From Kribbella qitaiheensis (lineage in GTDB: Bacteria; Actinomycetota; Actinomycetes; Propionibacteriales; Kribbellaceae), in assembly GCF_014217565.1 (NCBI RefSeq), contig NZ_CP043661.1, forward strand, positions 3,162,001-3,226,000: a stretch of 64,000 bases of DNA, in the 5' to 3' direction. A program made the position numbers and the translations under genes. The notes beneath the pieces are model-generated. The model did no database searches and was not told the DNA's origin. It saw only the letters and a list, made by a program, of their open reading frames with translations. Below, piece after piece: positions 1-7,359 of this stretch; the stretch's first letter is position 1; every line of letters begins with the position of its first letter.

Positions 1-45
1 TGCAGTGCACGGTGACGCAGGGCGAGCTCTTGGCCGACCAGGCCC

Positions 46-762
46 GTGGTGGTCGACGCCTGCGATGACAATCACGCCGTGGTGCGCGGACTCGACCTGA
101 CGAACGGCAAGCAGCGCTGGGAGGTCGACCTGGGCATCCGGTTCGATCTGAGCACCGAGCTGGACCCGACGACGTGGGTAGGCGACATGGTGGCCGTCCC
201 CGACAGTCGTGAGGTGTCCGGGCTGGTGTGGACCGGCGCGGCCGGCGGGACGCTCTACCAGTGGGCCGTGGACGTCGGCGAAGGCCGCGTCTCGTGGACC
301 TCGCCAATACCCGGTACGCCGCGACCGCGACTCGGGACGTCCTCGTGCGACGCACAGTTGACGGCAACTCACGCGTCCCTCGTCCTGGTCACCTGCAGGA
401 CCACCAACGAGCCCGGCGAAGTACAGAACTACGATGTGTCGGCCGTGAGCCCGGCGGACGGCACTACGCAGTGGCACCACCTGCTGCCGGTGCCGCCGAA
501 GCTGCAGCGGCCCGAGTACCCGCGGGACGGCTTCGGGATGCTGCCGGACGGCCGCGTGGTCACCTTGATGCCACAGCCCGACGGCACCTGCTCGCCCATC
601 ATGGTCGGCACCACCGGCATCCTGTCCCGCCCGATCGTGGCCGGTCCGACAGCGGCATCGGTCGCGGACACCAAGAAGGTCACCTGCGACAAGCCGGCGG
701 TAACAGTCGCCGACGGCCGCCCCATCTTCTCCGACAACACCCGCCTCTTCGCCTTGAACTAG
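46..762 (+). CDS. PQQ-like beta-propeller protein, 5' part missing or frameshifted
   Basis: The 238-residue reading frame has the look of a PQQ/BamB-type beta-propeller: a blade motif (GLDLTNGKQRWEVDL) near residues 15-30 and further Trp-containing blades such as GTTQWHHLLP. It opens at a GTG with no convincing ribosome-binding site. The frame just upstream has a TGA at 13-15, while a different frame (bases 3-45) reads QCTVTQGELLADQA, which would fit as the preceding strand of the same protein. The visible gene is therefore probably the 3' part of a longer gene with a frameshift near base 45. No catalytic residues are evident; such proteins act as scaffolds or ligand binders, often exported. 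The family is moderately sure, the exact role unknown. Confidence 0.5.
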   Translation: MVVDACDDNHAVVRGLDLTNGKQRWEVDLGIRFDLSTELDPTTWVGDMVAVPDSREVSGLVWTGAAGGTLYQWAVDVGEGRVSWTSPIPGTPRPRLGTSSCDAQLTATHASLVLVTCRTTNEPGEVQNYDVSAVSPADGTTQWHHLLPVPPKLQRPEYPRDGFGMLPDGRVVTLMPQPDGTCSPIMVGTTGILSRPIVAGPTAASVADTKKVTCDKPAVTVADGRPIFSDNTRLFALN

Positions 763-773
763 CCTCTTGTCAC

Positions 774-1035
774 ATGCGTCGAGCCGTAGCGATCTCCGTA
801 CTGTTCCTGCTGACCGCTGGTTGCGCTGATCCGGGCCGGCGTCCCAAAGTCCTGGAAGGTCGGCGACAGGACGGGCGGCGCCGGCTACGGCACCCGCAAC
901 GACATCGCCGTCGTCTGGCCGCCCGGCCGTGCCCCCATCGTCCTGGCGATCATGTCCAGCCGCTCGACCGTCGACGCGAAGTACGACGACGCCCTGATCG
1001 CCGCCGCCGCCGAGCTGGTGGTCCCGCAACTCTGA
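774..1035 (+). pseudogene. Class A beta-lactamase relic (internal deletion)
   Basis: The segment starts with a good lipoprotein signal peptide ([17 protein letters not shown], lipobox LTAGC). From about base 826, in another frame, it continues with the C-terminal end of a class A beta-lactamase: [18 protein letters not shown] followed by [16 protein letters not shown] and a final helix ending VVPQL, stop at 1033-1035. The RTG triad corresponds to the family's KTG box. The Ser-x-x-Lys, SDN and Glu regions are absent, so some 600 bases appear to have been lost and the frames no longer join. It cannot be functional. The frame switch and deletion are seen directly; the signal peptide belonging to the same ancestral gene is inference. 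Confidence 0.62.
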
Positions 1036-1360
1036 TTCCGGTCACGGCGCGGGAATTCCGTTGCCGGGGGCAGCGTTGAGCTCTACCGTGATGACTATGT
1101 TCCGCGTGGATTCCGCTGCGTTCCTGTCAGGCCTATGCCTGCCAGGCGCTGCCGCGTGGGCATCAGAAGATCTGTTCACCGGCGCGCGAAGCCGACCCTC
1201 CTCCTGCTGAAGCAGGACCCGCGGAGGAGGGTGGCACGGCAAACCGGCCCCCTTCCACCGCAGTAAATACTGTGACCGCAGTACGAAACTGCTGTGTCGA
1301 AGGTGCGTGCCGGGGGTCCTGGCTCTGACTAATCTTCTGACCAGCAAGGGAAAACGCATC
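1036..1360 (+). promoter_or_regulatory. Long structured leader of the EF-Tu gene with a possible upstream ORF
   Basis: About 325 bases precede the EF-Tu start. They contain a possible 39-residue upstream ORF (1091-1210, ATG to TGA) whose stop lies in the loop of a small hairpin (TCCTGC/GCAGGA). The 9-base arm CCCTCCTCC in the same place can pair instead with GGAGGAGGG at about 1223-1231. Next comes AGGGTGGCAC, which resembles the core of a T-box, and a downstream CCACC that could pair with GGTGG. Two small hairpins (CAGTA/TACTG and GCAGT/ACTGC) follow. Mutually exclusive pairings plus an upstream ORF suggest attenuation, but no known riboswitch family can be assigned with confidence. Confidence 0.35.
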
Positions 1361-2548
1361 ATGGCCAAGAGCCAGTTCGTGCGGACCAAGCCGCACCTCA
1401 ACATCGGAACCATGGGCCACGTGGACCATGGCAAGACCACGCTGACCGCCGCGATCACCAAGGTGCTCGCCGAGCGCGACCCGGGCGTCAACCGCTTCGT
1501 CGCGTTCGACGGGATCGACCGGGCGCCGGAGGAGGTCCAGCGCGGGATCACCATCAACATCTCGCACGTCGAGTACGAGACCGCCAACCGGCACTACGCG
1601 CACGTCGACATGCCCGGGCACGCCGACTACGTGAAGAACATGATCACCGGCGCCGCCCAGGTGGACGCCGCGATCCTGGTCGTGTCGGCGCAGGACGGCG
1701 CCATGCCGCAGACCCGTGAGCACGTGCTGCTCGCGCAACGCGTCGGAGTGCCGTACCTGGTGGTCGCGCTGAACAAGGCGGACGCCGTCGACGACCCCGA
1801 ACTGCTCGACCTGGTCGAGCTGGAGGTCCGGGAGTTGCTGTCGGAGTACGGCTTCCCGGGTGACGAGGTGCCGGTGATCCGCGTTTCCGGCCTGCGCGCG
1901 CTCGAGGGCGACCCCGAGTGGAGCAAGGCGATCGTCGAGTTGCTGGACGCGGTCGACGAGTACGTGCCGGTGCCGCCGCGTGAGCTGGGCGAGCCGTTCC
2001 TGATGCCGATCGAGAGCGTGCTCACCATCAGTGGGCGCGGCACGGTCGTCACCGGTGCGGTCGAGCGCGGCTCGCTGCGTGTCGGCGACGCCGTCGAGGT
2101 GGTGGGTCTCGGCCCGACCGTCGCGAGTGTGGCGATCGGGATGGAGACGTTCGGCAAGTCGCTGGAGTCCGCGGAGGCGGGCGACAACGCCGCCGTACTG
2201 CTGCGTGGCATCAAGCGCGACGAGGTCCGTCGCGGCCAGGTGGTGGTGCTGCCGGGCAGCGTGCGGCCGCACCGGAAGTTCCGGGCGCAACTGCACGCGC
2301 TGTCGACGGCCGAGGGCGGCCGGCACACGCCGTTCGCCGCGGACTACCGGCCGCAGTTCTACTTCCGTACGACGGACGTGTCCGGTGGCATCGACCTCGG
2401 TGAGATCACCCTGGTGATGCCCGGCGACACGATCGAGCTCGGCGTGGAGCTGGCCAAGCCGGTGGCGATGGACGTCGGCCTCGGCTTCGCCGTCCGCGAA
2501 GGCGGCCACACGGTCGCCGCCGGCACGGTGACCGAACTGCTCGACTAA
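1361..2548 (+). CDS. tuf: Elongation factor Tu, divergent stand-alone copy
   Basis: GTPase that delivers aminoacyl-tRNA to the ribosome. The 395-residue protein has the full EF-Tu layout: P-loop GHVDHGKT at residues 19-26, switch I with RGITINI near 61-67, DMPGHAD near 83-89 (most EF-Tu have DCPGHAD), NKAD near 138, then the two beta-barrel domains. The start is the ATG at 1361, with CAAGGG about 11 bases upstream; a longer in-frame extension to 1307 lacks the conserved N-terminus. It stands alone rather than beside fusA and rpsL, and its switch-I region ([11 protein letters not shown]) differs from the housekeeping type, so it is probably a second, specialised EF-Tu like streptomycete tuf3. 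A perfect hairpin terminator follows directly. Confidence 0.93.
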   Translation: MAKSQFVRTKPHLNIGTMGHVDHGKTTLTAAITKVLAERDPGVNRFVAFDGIDRAPEEVQRGITINISHVEYETANRHYAHVDMPGHADYVKNMITGAAQVDAAILVVSAQDGAMPQTREHVLLAQRVGVPYLVVALNKADAVDDPELLDLVELEVRELLSEYGFPGDEVPVIRVSGLRALEGDPEWSKAIVELLDAVDEYVPVPPRELGEPFLMPIESVLTISGRGTVVTGAVERGSLRVGDAVEVVGLGPTVASVAIGMETFGKSLESAEAGDNAAVLLRGIKRDEVRRGQVVVLPGSVRPHRKFRAQLHALSTAEGGRHTPFAADYRPQFYFRTTDVSGGIDLGEITLVMPGDTIELGVELAKPVAMDVGLGFAVREGGHTVAAGTVTELLD

Positions 2549-2549
2549 A

Positions 2550-2580
2550 AGAAGGCCCCCGCCGCCGGCGGGGGCCTTCT
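2550..2580. terminator. Bidirectional intrinsic terminator
   Basis: A perfect 14-bp GC-rich stem (arms 2550-2563 and 2567-2580) with a GCC loop lies between the stop codons of the convergent EF-Tu gene and the ECF41 sigma gene. It can serve both strands. Confidence 0.85.
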
Positions 2581-2582
2581 CG

Positions 2583-3489
2583 TCATTCGGTCCAGGGACG
2601 CAGCTTCTCCGGGTTCCGGATCGCCCAGAGGTGCTTGACCCGGTTGTCGACGATGTCGAAGGCGAAGACCGTGACGGTCACGCCGTTCTGCCGGCCGATC
2701 AGACCTGGCTGACCGTTGACCGTGCTCTCGGCGAGTTCGAGGTCTCCGGCCCGCTCGGCGAGGTCCACGAGGAAACGGGCGATCGTCTCGCCGCCCTCGA
2801 TCGGCTGGAGGAAGGCCTGGACCAGGCCGCCGCCGTCCGCGATCGAGGTGGCGTCCGGGTCGAGCAGGCCGATCAGCGCGCCGATGTCCTTGGCCTCCCA
2901 AGCCTGCTTGAAATCTCTGACGATGCCGACCTGCTGAGCGGTCGGGGTCACCGGAGCATCCGCGGCGCGGATCCGCCGACGGGCCGACGTGGCCAGCTGA
3001 CGGCACGCTGCCGGCGTACGGCCGACGATCTCCGCCACTTCCTTGAAGGGATAGCGGAAGACGTCGTGCAGGACGAACGTCACCCGCTCCGCCGGCGTCA
3101 TCGACTCGAGTACGACGAGGAACGCCATGTTGATCGACTCGTCGAGCGTGATCCGGTCGGCCGGATCGGAAGGCGTCCGCGAGCTGGCCCACTCCGTCCC
3201 GCCGGGCAGCGGCTCCGGAATCCACTCGCCCACGTACTTCTCCCGCCGGGCCCGCGCCGACCCGAGCAGGTCGAGACAGATCCGGCTGGCAACAGTCGTC
3301 AGCCAGGCGCCGGGGCGAATGGATCGCCTCCTGCTCCTCCCGCGACATCGCATACCAACGCGCATACGTGTCCTGTACGACGTCCTCCGCGTCCACCAGC
3401 GAGCCCAGCAACCGGTAAGCGACGTTGATCAGCTGCCGCCGCTCACTCATGATCGCGCTCAAACCCGGATCAGACTCTGTACTACTCAC
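2583..3489 (-). pseudogene. ECF41-type sigma factor (SigJ-like), frameshifted
   Basis: Extracytoplasmic-function sigma factor of the ECF41 group: sigma-2 and sigma-4 regions followed by a SnoaL-like C-terminal domain that modulates activity in this family. The start is the GTG at 3489, preceded by GGGAG. The N-terminus (ERRQLINVAYRLLGS, then DAEDVVQDTYARW) is in one frame up to EAIHSP. From about 3315 downward the protein continues in another frame as GAWLTTVASRICLDLLGS, then GEWIPEPLP (the family's WLPEPL motif), sigma-4 and the terminal IRNPEKL (the family's NPDKL motif). One extra G in the run 3312-3315 explains the break. All domains are otherwise intact, so this is either a fresh mutation or a sequence error. 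No typical ECF41 partner oxidoreductase lies beside it. Confidence 0.8.
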
Positions 3490-3555
3490 CCTGTCGGCTC
3501 CCTCGCACCCGGCTGCTCTCACCCACTCGACGAGATACGGCTCCTGAATGTGAGG

Positions 3556-3813
3556 TCAGGTGCCTTTGCGGTGGCGGAGGCCGGAGTTGATCAGGCGGCG
3601 GACCAGGTCGCGGCTGGCGACCGGGGTGGCGCCGGCCGCGATCAGTTCGTCGTACTTGTCGGACGGTACGTCGTAGTGGTCCCGGTCGAAGGCGCGAGCC
3701 GGGATACCTGCCTGGCGGGCGAAGGCATGCAACTCGTCGAGGGATTCGTCGCTGACCAGATGGGACCAGACCCGGTCCCAGCCCGGCCAGACCGGCGGGT
3801 CGATCAGGATCAC
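3556..3813 (-). CDS. DUF4031 domain protein
   Basis: An 85-residue protein starting VILIDPPVWPGWDRVWSHLV and containing ARAFDRDHYDVP and LVRRLINSGLR, the pattern of the small DUF4031 family of unknown function. The GTG start overlaps the TGA of cutC by four bases (GTGA at 3813-3810), so the two are translationally coupled and cutC is first in the operon. Conserved Asp and His residues hint at metal or nucleotide binding but no activity is established. Confidence 0.75.
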   Translation of the reverse strand: MILIDPPVWPGWDRVWSHLVSDESLDELHAFARQAGIPARAFDRDHYDVPSDKYDELIAAGATPVASRDLVRRLINSGLRHRKGT

Positions 3814-4523
3814 GCGTTCTGTCCCTTGCTGTCCTGGGCGTCCAGCAGATTGCGCCAGGCCCGGACGAAGCGGGAGTTCACGTACGCCTTGGTCCACGAG
3901 CCGTCCTGTCGGACCGACGAGCCGACGTGGAAGCGCCGTACGCCGGCGCCGTACAGCCAGGGCACGTGTTCGGCCTGGAGCGAGCCGCCCGCCATCATCA
4001 CCTTCGCCACCTGCGGGTCCTCCTTGGCCAGCCCGGTGAGGTCGTCCAGTCCGTGGCCGACCCCCAGTGACGAGCCGGCGGTGAGTACGCAGTCCAGGCC
4101 GGGCAGGCTGCGCAGCGCGCGCCAGGCAGGCCGTTGCTCGAGCACCGCGTCGATCGCCCGGTGGAACGTCCACGGCGTACCGGCGAAGGTGCTCGCCAGC
4201 GCCGCGACGGACTCGGTGTCGACCTGGTTGTCCGGGGTCAGGAAGCCGAACACGAACCCGTCCGCGCCGGCCGACAGGTACGACTGGGCCATCGCGGTCA
4301 GCCGGTTCAGCTCGGCCCCGTTGGTTCCGAACGTGTCCGTCAGGCGCAGCATCACCCGCAACGGCAGATCCGTCACCCGGCGGATCGCGCTCACCGTCGA
4401 CACCGACGGGCACAGCCCCGAGGCTTCCATCGAGGCGCACAGCTCCAGCCGGTCCGCGCCACCCTCCTGAGCCGCTTCCGCATCGGCCGGATGCAGAGCG
4501 ATGACCTCCAGCAACGAACCCAT
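3810..4523 (-). CDS. cutC: CutC family protein
   Basis: TIM-barrel CutC family protein. Diagnostic stretches are LLEVIALHPADAEAAQEGGA, DRLELCASMEASGLCPS, the MLR and DGFVFGFLTPD core and TFHRAIDA. The start at 4523 (MGSLLEV) matches where family members begin; the frame stays open to 4550 but adds nothing conserved, and no strong ribosome-binding site separates the options. The family was named for copper homeostasis in E. coli, an assignment later disputed, so a copper role should not be assumed. It is followed in a 4-base overlap by the DUF4031 gene. A LacI-type regulator is divergent upstream. Confidence 0.85.
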   Translation of the reverse strand: MGSLLEVIALHPADAEAAQEGGADRLELCASMEASGLCPSVSTVSAIRRVTDLPLRVMLRLTDTFGTNGAELNRLTAMAQSYLSAGADGFVFGFLTPDNQVDTESVAALASTFAGTPWTFHRAIDAVLEQRPAWRALRSLPGLDCVLTAGSSLGVGHGLDDLTGLAKEDPQVAKVMMAGGSLQAEHVPWLYGAGVRRFHVGSSVRQDGSWTKAYVNSRFVRAWRNLLDAQDSKGQNA

Positions 4524-4596
4524 GCAGGACATCATCCTGCATCGCCCCACCCGGCCCGGCCAGAAATAGCTGTTGCACTCTCCGAAGACCTTCTGT

Positions 4597-4633
4597 ATCG
4601 TTTTTCTAGAACGATTTAGAAGAACGATTCAGA
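4597..4633 (+). promoter_or_regulatory. Candidate LacI-type operator cluster
   Basis: Between the divergent cutC and lacI genes, ATCGTT (4597-4602) faces AACGAT (4610-4615). The 13-base AGAACGATTTAGA (4608-4620) is immediately repeated as AGAACGATTCAGA (4621-4633). Three related half-sites 15 bases or less upstream of the regulator's start suggest autoregulation by that LacI protein. This is a pattern-based inference. Confidence 0.45.
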
Positions 4634-4647
4634 AGAGAGGCAGGACG

Positions 4648-5685
4648 ATGGCTCCCTCAGTCACCATCAAGACCGTGGCGCAGGCCGTCGGGGTGTCGCC
4701 GTCGACCGTCTCCAACGCCTACAACAAGCCCGGCCAGCTGTCCGGCGCACTCCGCGACCGGATCCTGGCCAAGGCCCAGGAGCTCGGGTACGCCGGCCCG
4801 GACGCCTCGGCCCGCGCGCTGCGCAGCGGCAAGGCCGGCGCCGTCGGCGTGCTGTTCACCGACAAGCTCGCCTACGCCTTCTCCGATCCGTACGCCGTCG
4901 GCTTCCTCGCGGGCCTGGCCGAGGTCGCCGAGGAGTTCGTCACCAGCCTGCTGCTGATGCCGCTCAGCTCGTCCGACATCGAGGGCGGCGCCAACGCGGT
5001 CCGGCAGGCCTCGATCGACGGCGCCGCGATCTTCTGCGTCGCCACCGGCCACCCCGGCCTCGACATGCTCGGCAAGCGCGGTATCCCGACCGTCTCGACC
5101 GCCCGCGACGCCGACCCGAAGTCGTCCTGGGTCGCGATCGACGAGCAGGAGGCCGCCGCCAAGCTCGGCCACCACCTGGCCCGGCTCGGCCACTCCGACC
5201 TGGTCGTGCTGGTCGACAACACCGAGGCCCCCGGCAGCCGGCCGGTGGAGCTCACCTTCGACGAGGTCGGGTGCAACGACTGCGAGTGGCGGATCCGTGG
5301 CCTGCAGCGGGAATTGCCAGGCGCCCGGATCAGGCTGGTCTCGGGCGGCGCCAACGCCTTCAGTTCAGGGCTCCGGGGCGCCGAGTTGGTGCTCGACTCC
5401 CAGGACCGGCCGACCGCGATCATCGGCCTGAGCGACGTCCAGGCACTCGGCGCGATGGAGGCGATGAAGACCCGCCGACTGGTTCCCGGCCGGGACCTGA
5501 CCGTGGTCGGCTTCGACGACATCCCCGCCGCCGAGACCGCCGGGCTGACCACGATCCGGCAGCCGATCAAGGACAAGGGCCGGACGGTCGGCCGGGTCCT
5601 GCTCGACCCCGAGTTCACCGAACACCAAGTCCTGCTGCCGACCGAGCTGATCGTCCGCTCGAGCAGCGGTCCCGCACCGCACTGA
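4648..5685 (+). CDS. LacI family transcriptional regulator
   Basis: DNA-binding regulator of 345 residues. The N-terminal helix-turn-helix reads VTIKTVAQAVGVSPSTVSNA, followed by the hinge-helix region ending SARALRSGKAGAVGVLF and a periplasmic-binding-protein-like sensor domain that ends LTTIRQPIKDKG, typical of LacI members. The ATG at 4648 is preceded by GAGAGGCAGG and gives the usual N-terminus; an in-frame extension to 4573 would run through the operator repeats and is unlikely. The ligand is unknown. Adjacent divergent genes (cutC, DUF4031) are possible targets but nothing shows it. Confidence 0.9.
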   Translation: MAPSVTIKTVAQAVGVSPSTVSNAYNKPGQLSGALRDRILAKAQELGYAGPDASARALRSGKAGAVGVLFTDKLAYAFSDPYAVGFLAGLAEVAEEFVTSLLLMPLSSSDIEGGANAVRQASIDGAAIFCVATGHPGLDMLGKRGIPTVSTARDADPKSSWVAIDEQEAAAKLGHHLARLGHSDLVVLVDNTEAPGSRPVELTFDEVGCNDCEWRIRGLQRELPGARIRLVSGGANAFSSGLRGAELVLDSQDRPTAIIGLSDVQALGAMEAMKTRRLVPGRDLTVVGFDDIPAAETAGLTTIRQPIKDKGRTVGRVLLDPEFTEHQVLLPTELIVRSSSGPAPH

Positions 5686-5778
5686 CCGCATAAATCCACA
5701 GGTCCGACCACGGCCGTCCGGCCGCTGGTTCTGATCACTGTGCCATCACAAAGCTCACCGGAAGGGAGCAGCACGACC

Positions 5779-6003
5779 ATGACTTACTTCATCGCCGGCA
5801 ACACCGCAGTGGAGAACGCGAGGTCTCTCGCCCAGTCCGCCCTACCGAACGCTCCCCAGGAGGAGTACTACGAGCCGGCACCCCGTCGCTCGTACGCCGT
5901 CCGCGCCGGCCTCGGCGCGATGCTTCGCAAGGCGGCGGCCCACGAGCTCAAGCTCGCGGACCGGATCGCCCCGCGGTCACACTGCGAACCGGCCTCCGGC
6001 TGA
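5779..6003 (+). CDS. Small hypothetical protein
   Basis: A 74-residue protein beginning MTYFIAGNTAVENARS, with a Pro/Tyr/Glu-rich centre and a basic amphipathic stretch (YAVRAGLGAMLRKAAAHELK). GGAAGGGA lies 12-19 bases upstream and supports the ATG at 5779. No known family is recognised; there is no membrane segment or signal peptide. A strong terminator follows, so it is a single-gene transcript or the end of the lacI unit. Confidence 0.62.
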   Translation: MTYFIAGNTAVENARSLAQSALPNAPQEEYYEPAPRRSYAVRAGLGAMLRKAAAHELKLADRIAPRSHCEPASG

Positions 6004-6035
6004 CTCCTGGAACAGACCTCTCCCGAGGCGACCGG

Positions 6036-6063
6036 ACCCCACGCCGACCAGGCGTGGGGTTTT
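6036..6063 (+). terminator. Intrinsic terminator
   Basis: Perfect 10-bp stem ACCCCACGCC/GGCGTGGGGT (6036-6045, 6051-6060) with a 5-base loop, followed by TTTG; ends the small gene at 5779-6003. Confidence 0.82.
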
Positions 6064-6092
6064 GTCGGTTCCGTCTGGCACCCTGAAGGGCG

Positions 6093-6437
6093 ATGAGTGA
6101 GCCCGGGATCCTGCTGACGGCCCGCGCGATGGTCTTGCACGACCTGGCCGCGCGGGGATTCGACGACGCCGTGATGGTGTCCCTGCTCGAGGACGTGGTG
6201 GCCGGCCGGCAGTGGTGGCTCGACCAGTGGCCCGACGGCGCCGAGCACATCGCCGGCCTGGTCGCCCAGGACCTGCAGGACCGGCTGGTCGACTCCGGCA
6301 TCCGCTGGCCGCGCTGTACGGCGTGCGACGACCTGAACGACCACGAGCTTCGGATCGAGCCCGAGCTCGGCCCCGATCCGCACTGGGTCTGCGAGCGCGC
6401 CGGCATCATCGTCTCCCCCCTCGGCAACCTGACCTGA
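6093..6437 (+). CDS. Hypothetical protein with a CxxC motif
   Basis: A 114-residue protein starting MSEPGILLTARAMVLHDLAA with GAAGGG upstream. It is acidic and rich in Trp (RQWWLDQWPDG), and its C-terminal third contains CTACDDLNDHELRIEP and a later single Cys (HWVCERAG), perhaps a degenerate zinc ribbon. No family is recognised and no membrane segment is present. Confidence 0.75.
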   Translation: MSEPGILLTARAMVLHDLAARGFDDAVMVSLLEDVVAGRQWWLDQWPDGAEHIAGLVAQDLQDRLVDSGIRWPRCTACDDLNDHELRIEPELGPDPHWVCERAGIIVSPLGNLT

Positions 6438-6454
6438 CCTCCCCTCCGGCCGCA

Positions 6455-6475
6455 CCCCGAGCGCCCCACTCGGGG
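6455..6475 (+). terminator. Weak hairpin, possible terminator
   Basis: CCCCGAG (6455-6461) pairs with CTCGGGG (6469-6475) after the stop of the preceding gene. There is no T-run, so termination is uncertain. Confidence 0.35.
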
Positions 6476-6521
6476 GCTTCGGCCTGCCCGGCCGGGGTCT
6501 TCTCGGGAATATCCTGTCGCG

Positions 6522-6546
6522 CTACATGTAGACAAGCTACTAGTAT
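6522..6546 (+). promoter_or_regulatory. Palindromic promoter element of the multicopper oxidase operon
   Basis: CTACATGTAG (6522-6531) is a perfect palindrome and a second CTAC..GTA half-site pair overlaps 6537-6545. TAGTAT at 6541-6546 could be a -10 box, which would place the transcript start near the ATG at 6554 and make the message leaderless. TACA..TGTA-type dyads are bound by CopY/BlaI-family repressors, which is suggestive here but unproven. Confidence 0.35.
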
Positions 6547-6928
6547 GATCGACATGAAGTCCCTGGCAGTCCTCAGGGTGGTCGCGCTGACGCATGCCGT
6601 CGCGGTCTGCCTGCAACCCGTGCTCGCGGGTTCCTATCTGAACGGTTCGGGCACCGCGGTGCGGATCCATGAACCGATCGGCCTGAGTGTGGCGTTCCTC
6701 TGCCTCGGCCAGTTGCTGATAGCAACGATGTGGTGGCGGGGCGGCGGCCGCGGCCGGGCAGTCCTGCTGACGGCCGGGATCCTGGTCGCCGAGGTGGTCC
6801 AGGTCAGCATGGGATACACCCACAACCTGGTCCTGCACATCCCCCTCGGCATCGCCCTGGTCGGCAGCACCATCGCCTTCGCCGTCTGGATCCGCCGTAC
6901 GACGAGAAGCCAGGCGGTGGCCGCATGA
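6545..6928 (+). CDS. Four-helix membrane protein, first of a paralogous pair
   Basis: A 127-residue integral membrane protein (124 if the ATG at 6554 is used) with four hydrophobic segments. It is clearly paralogous to the next gene: both share QPVLAG/QPVMAG, a GS..G segment, HEPIG/HSPIG, WRGGGRG/WRPGGGR, an E-V-Q segment and HIPLG/HVPLG. The repeated conserved histidines in HxPIG and H(I/V)PLG suggest haem or copper binding, by inference. No characterised family is recognised with certainty. Its stop overlaps the next start (ATGA), so the three genes 6545-8882 form one operon with a multicopper oxidase. Confidence 0.75.
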   Translation: MIDMKSLAVLRVVALTHAVAVCLQPVLAGSYLNGSGTAVRIHEPIGLSVAFLCLGQLLIATMWWRGGGRGRAVLLTAGILVAEVVQVSMGYTHNLVLHIPLGIALVGSTIAFAVWIRRTTRSQAVAA

Positions 6929-7359
6929 CACAAGAGGTCCAAACACCCAGCCGACAGCCCGTACGACGTCCGCGCGTCTCCTTGTGGGCGTTTCGCCTCG
7001 TGCTGTTGCTCCACATGTGCCTTGTCGTCGCCCAACCGGTGATGGCCGGCTACTACCTCTCCGGTGACGCCGATGCGATGAACGTGCACAGCCCGATCGG
7101 CTCGACGCTCTGGATGCTTTGCATGCTCCAGTTCGTGGTCGCCCTGCTCTACTGGCGACCGGGCGGCGGCCGGCTGTGGCCTGCGGGCATCACGCTCGCG
7201 CTGTTCTTCGCCGAGTTCCTCCAGATGATCTTCGGGCATTCGCAGCAGCTCGCGATCCACGTGCCGCTCGGCACGGCCATCGTCGTCGGCGTCGTAGCCC
7301 TGACCAGCTGGTCCTTCCGCCCGAGCGCTCGCCACGGCCGCCTGGAGGTAACGCAATGA
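6925..7359 (+). CDS. Four-helix membrane protein, second of a paralogous pair
   Basis: A 144-residue protein with a charged N-terminal tail (about 20 residues) and four membrane segments, paralogous to the preceding gene and sharing the QPVMAGYYLSG, VHSPIG and AIHVPLGTA segments. The ATG at 6925 overlaps the upstream TGA, and its own TGA overlaps the ATG of the multicopper oxidase, so all three are translationally coupled. It probably acts with its paralogue in the membrane as a partner of the exported oxidase, for example in copper or electron delivery; this is inference from context. Confidence 0.78.
   Translation: MTQEVQTPSRQPVRRPRVSLWAFRLVLLLHMCLVVAQPVMAGYYLSGDADAMNVHSPIGSTLWMLCMLQFVVALLYWRPGGGRLWPAGITLALFFAEFLQMIFGHSQQLAIHVPLGTAIVVGVVALTSWSFRPSARHGRLEVTQ

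Noticed and set aside
1200-1245. Calling the EF-Tu leader a true T-box riboswitch
   Set aside because: Only the AGGGTGGCAC core matches; Stem I and a specifier loop are not visible, and T-boxes normally precede aminoacyl-tRNA synthetase or amino-acid genes.
1163-2509. Long minus-strand reading frame opposite the EF-Tu gene
   Set aside because: It is a shadow in high-GC DNA with His/Asp/Arg-rich composition and no family, while the plus strand encodes a textbook EF-Tu.
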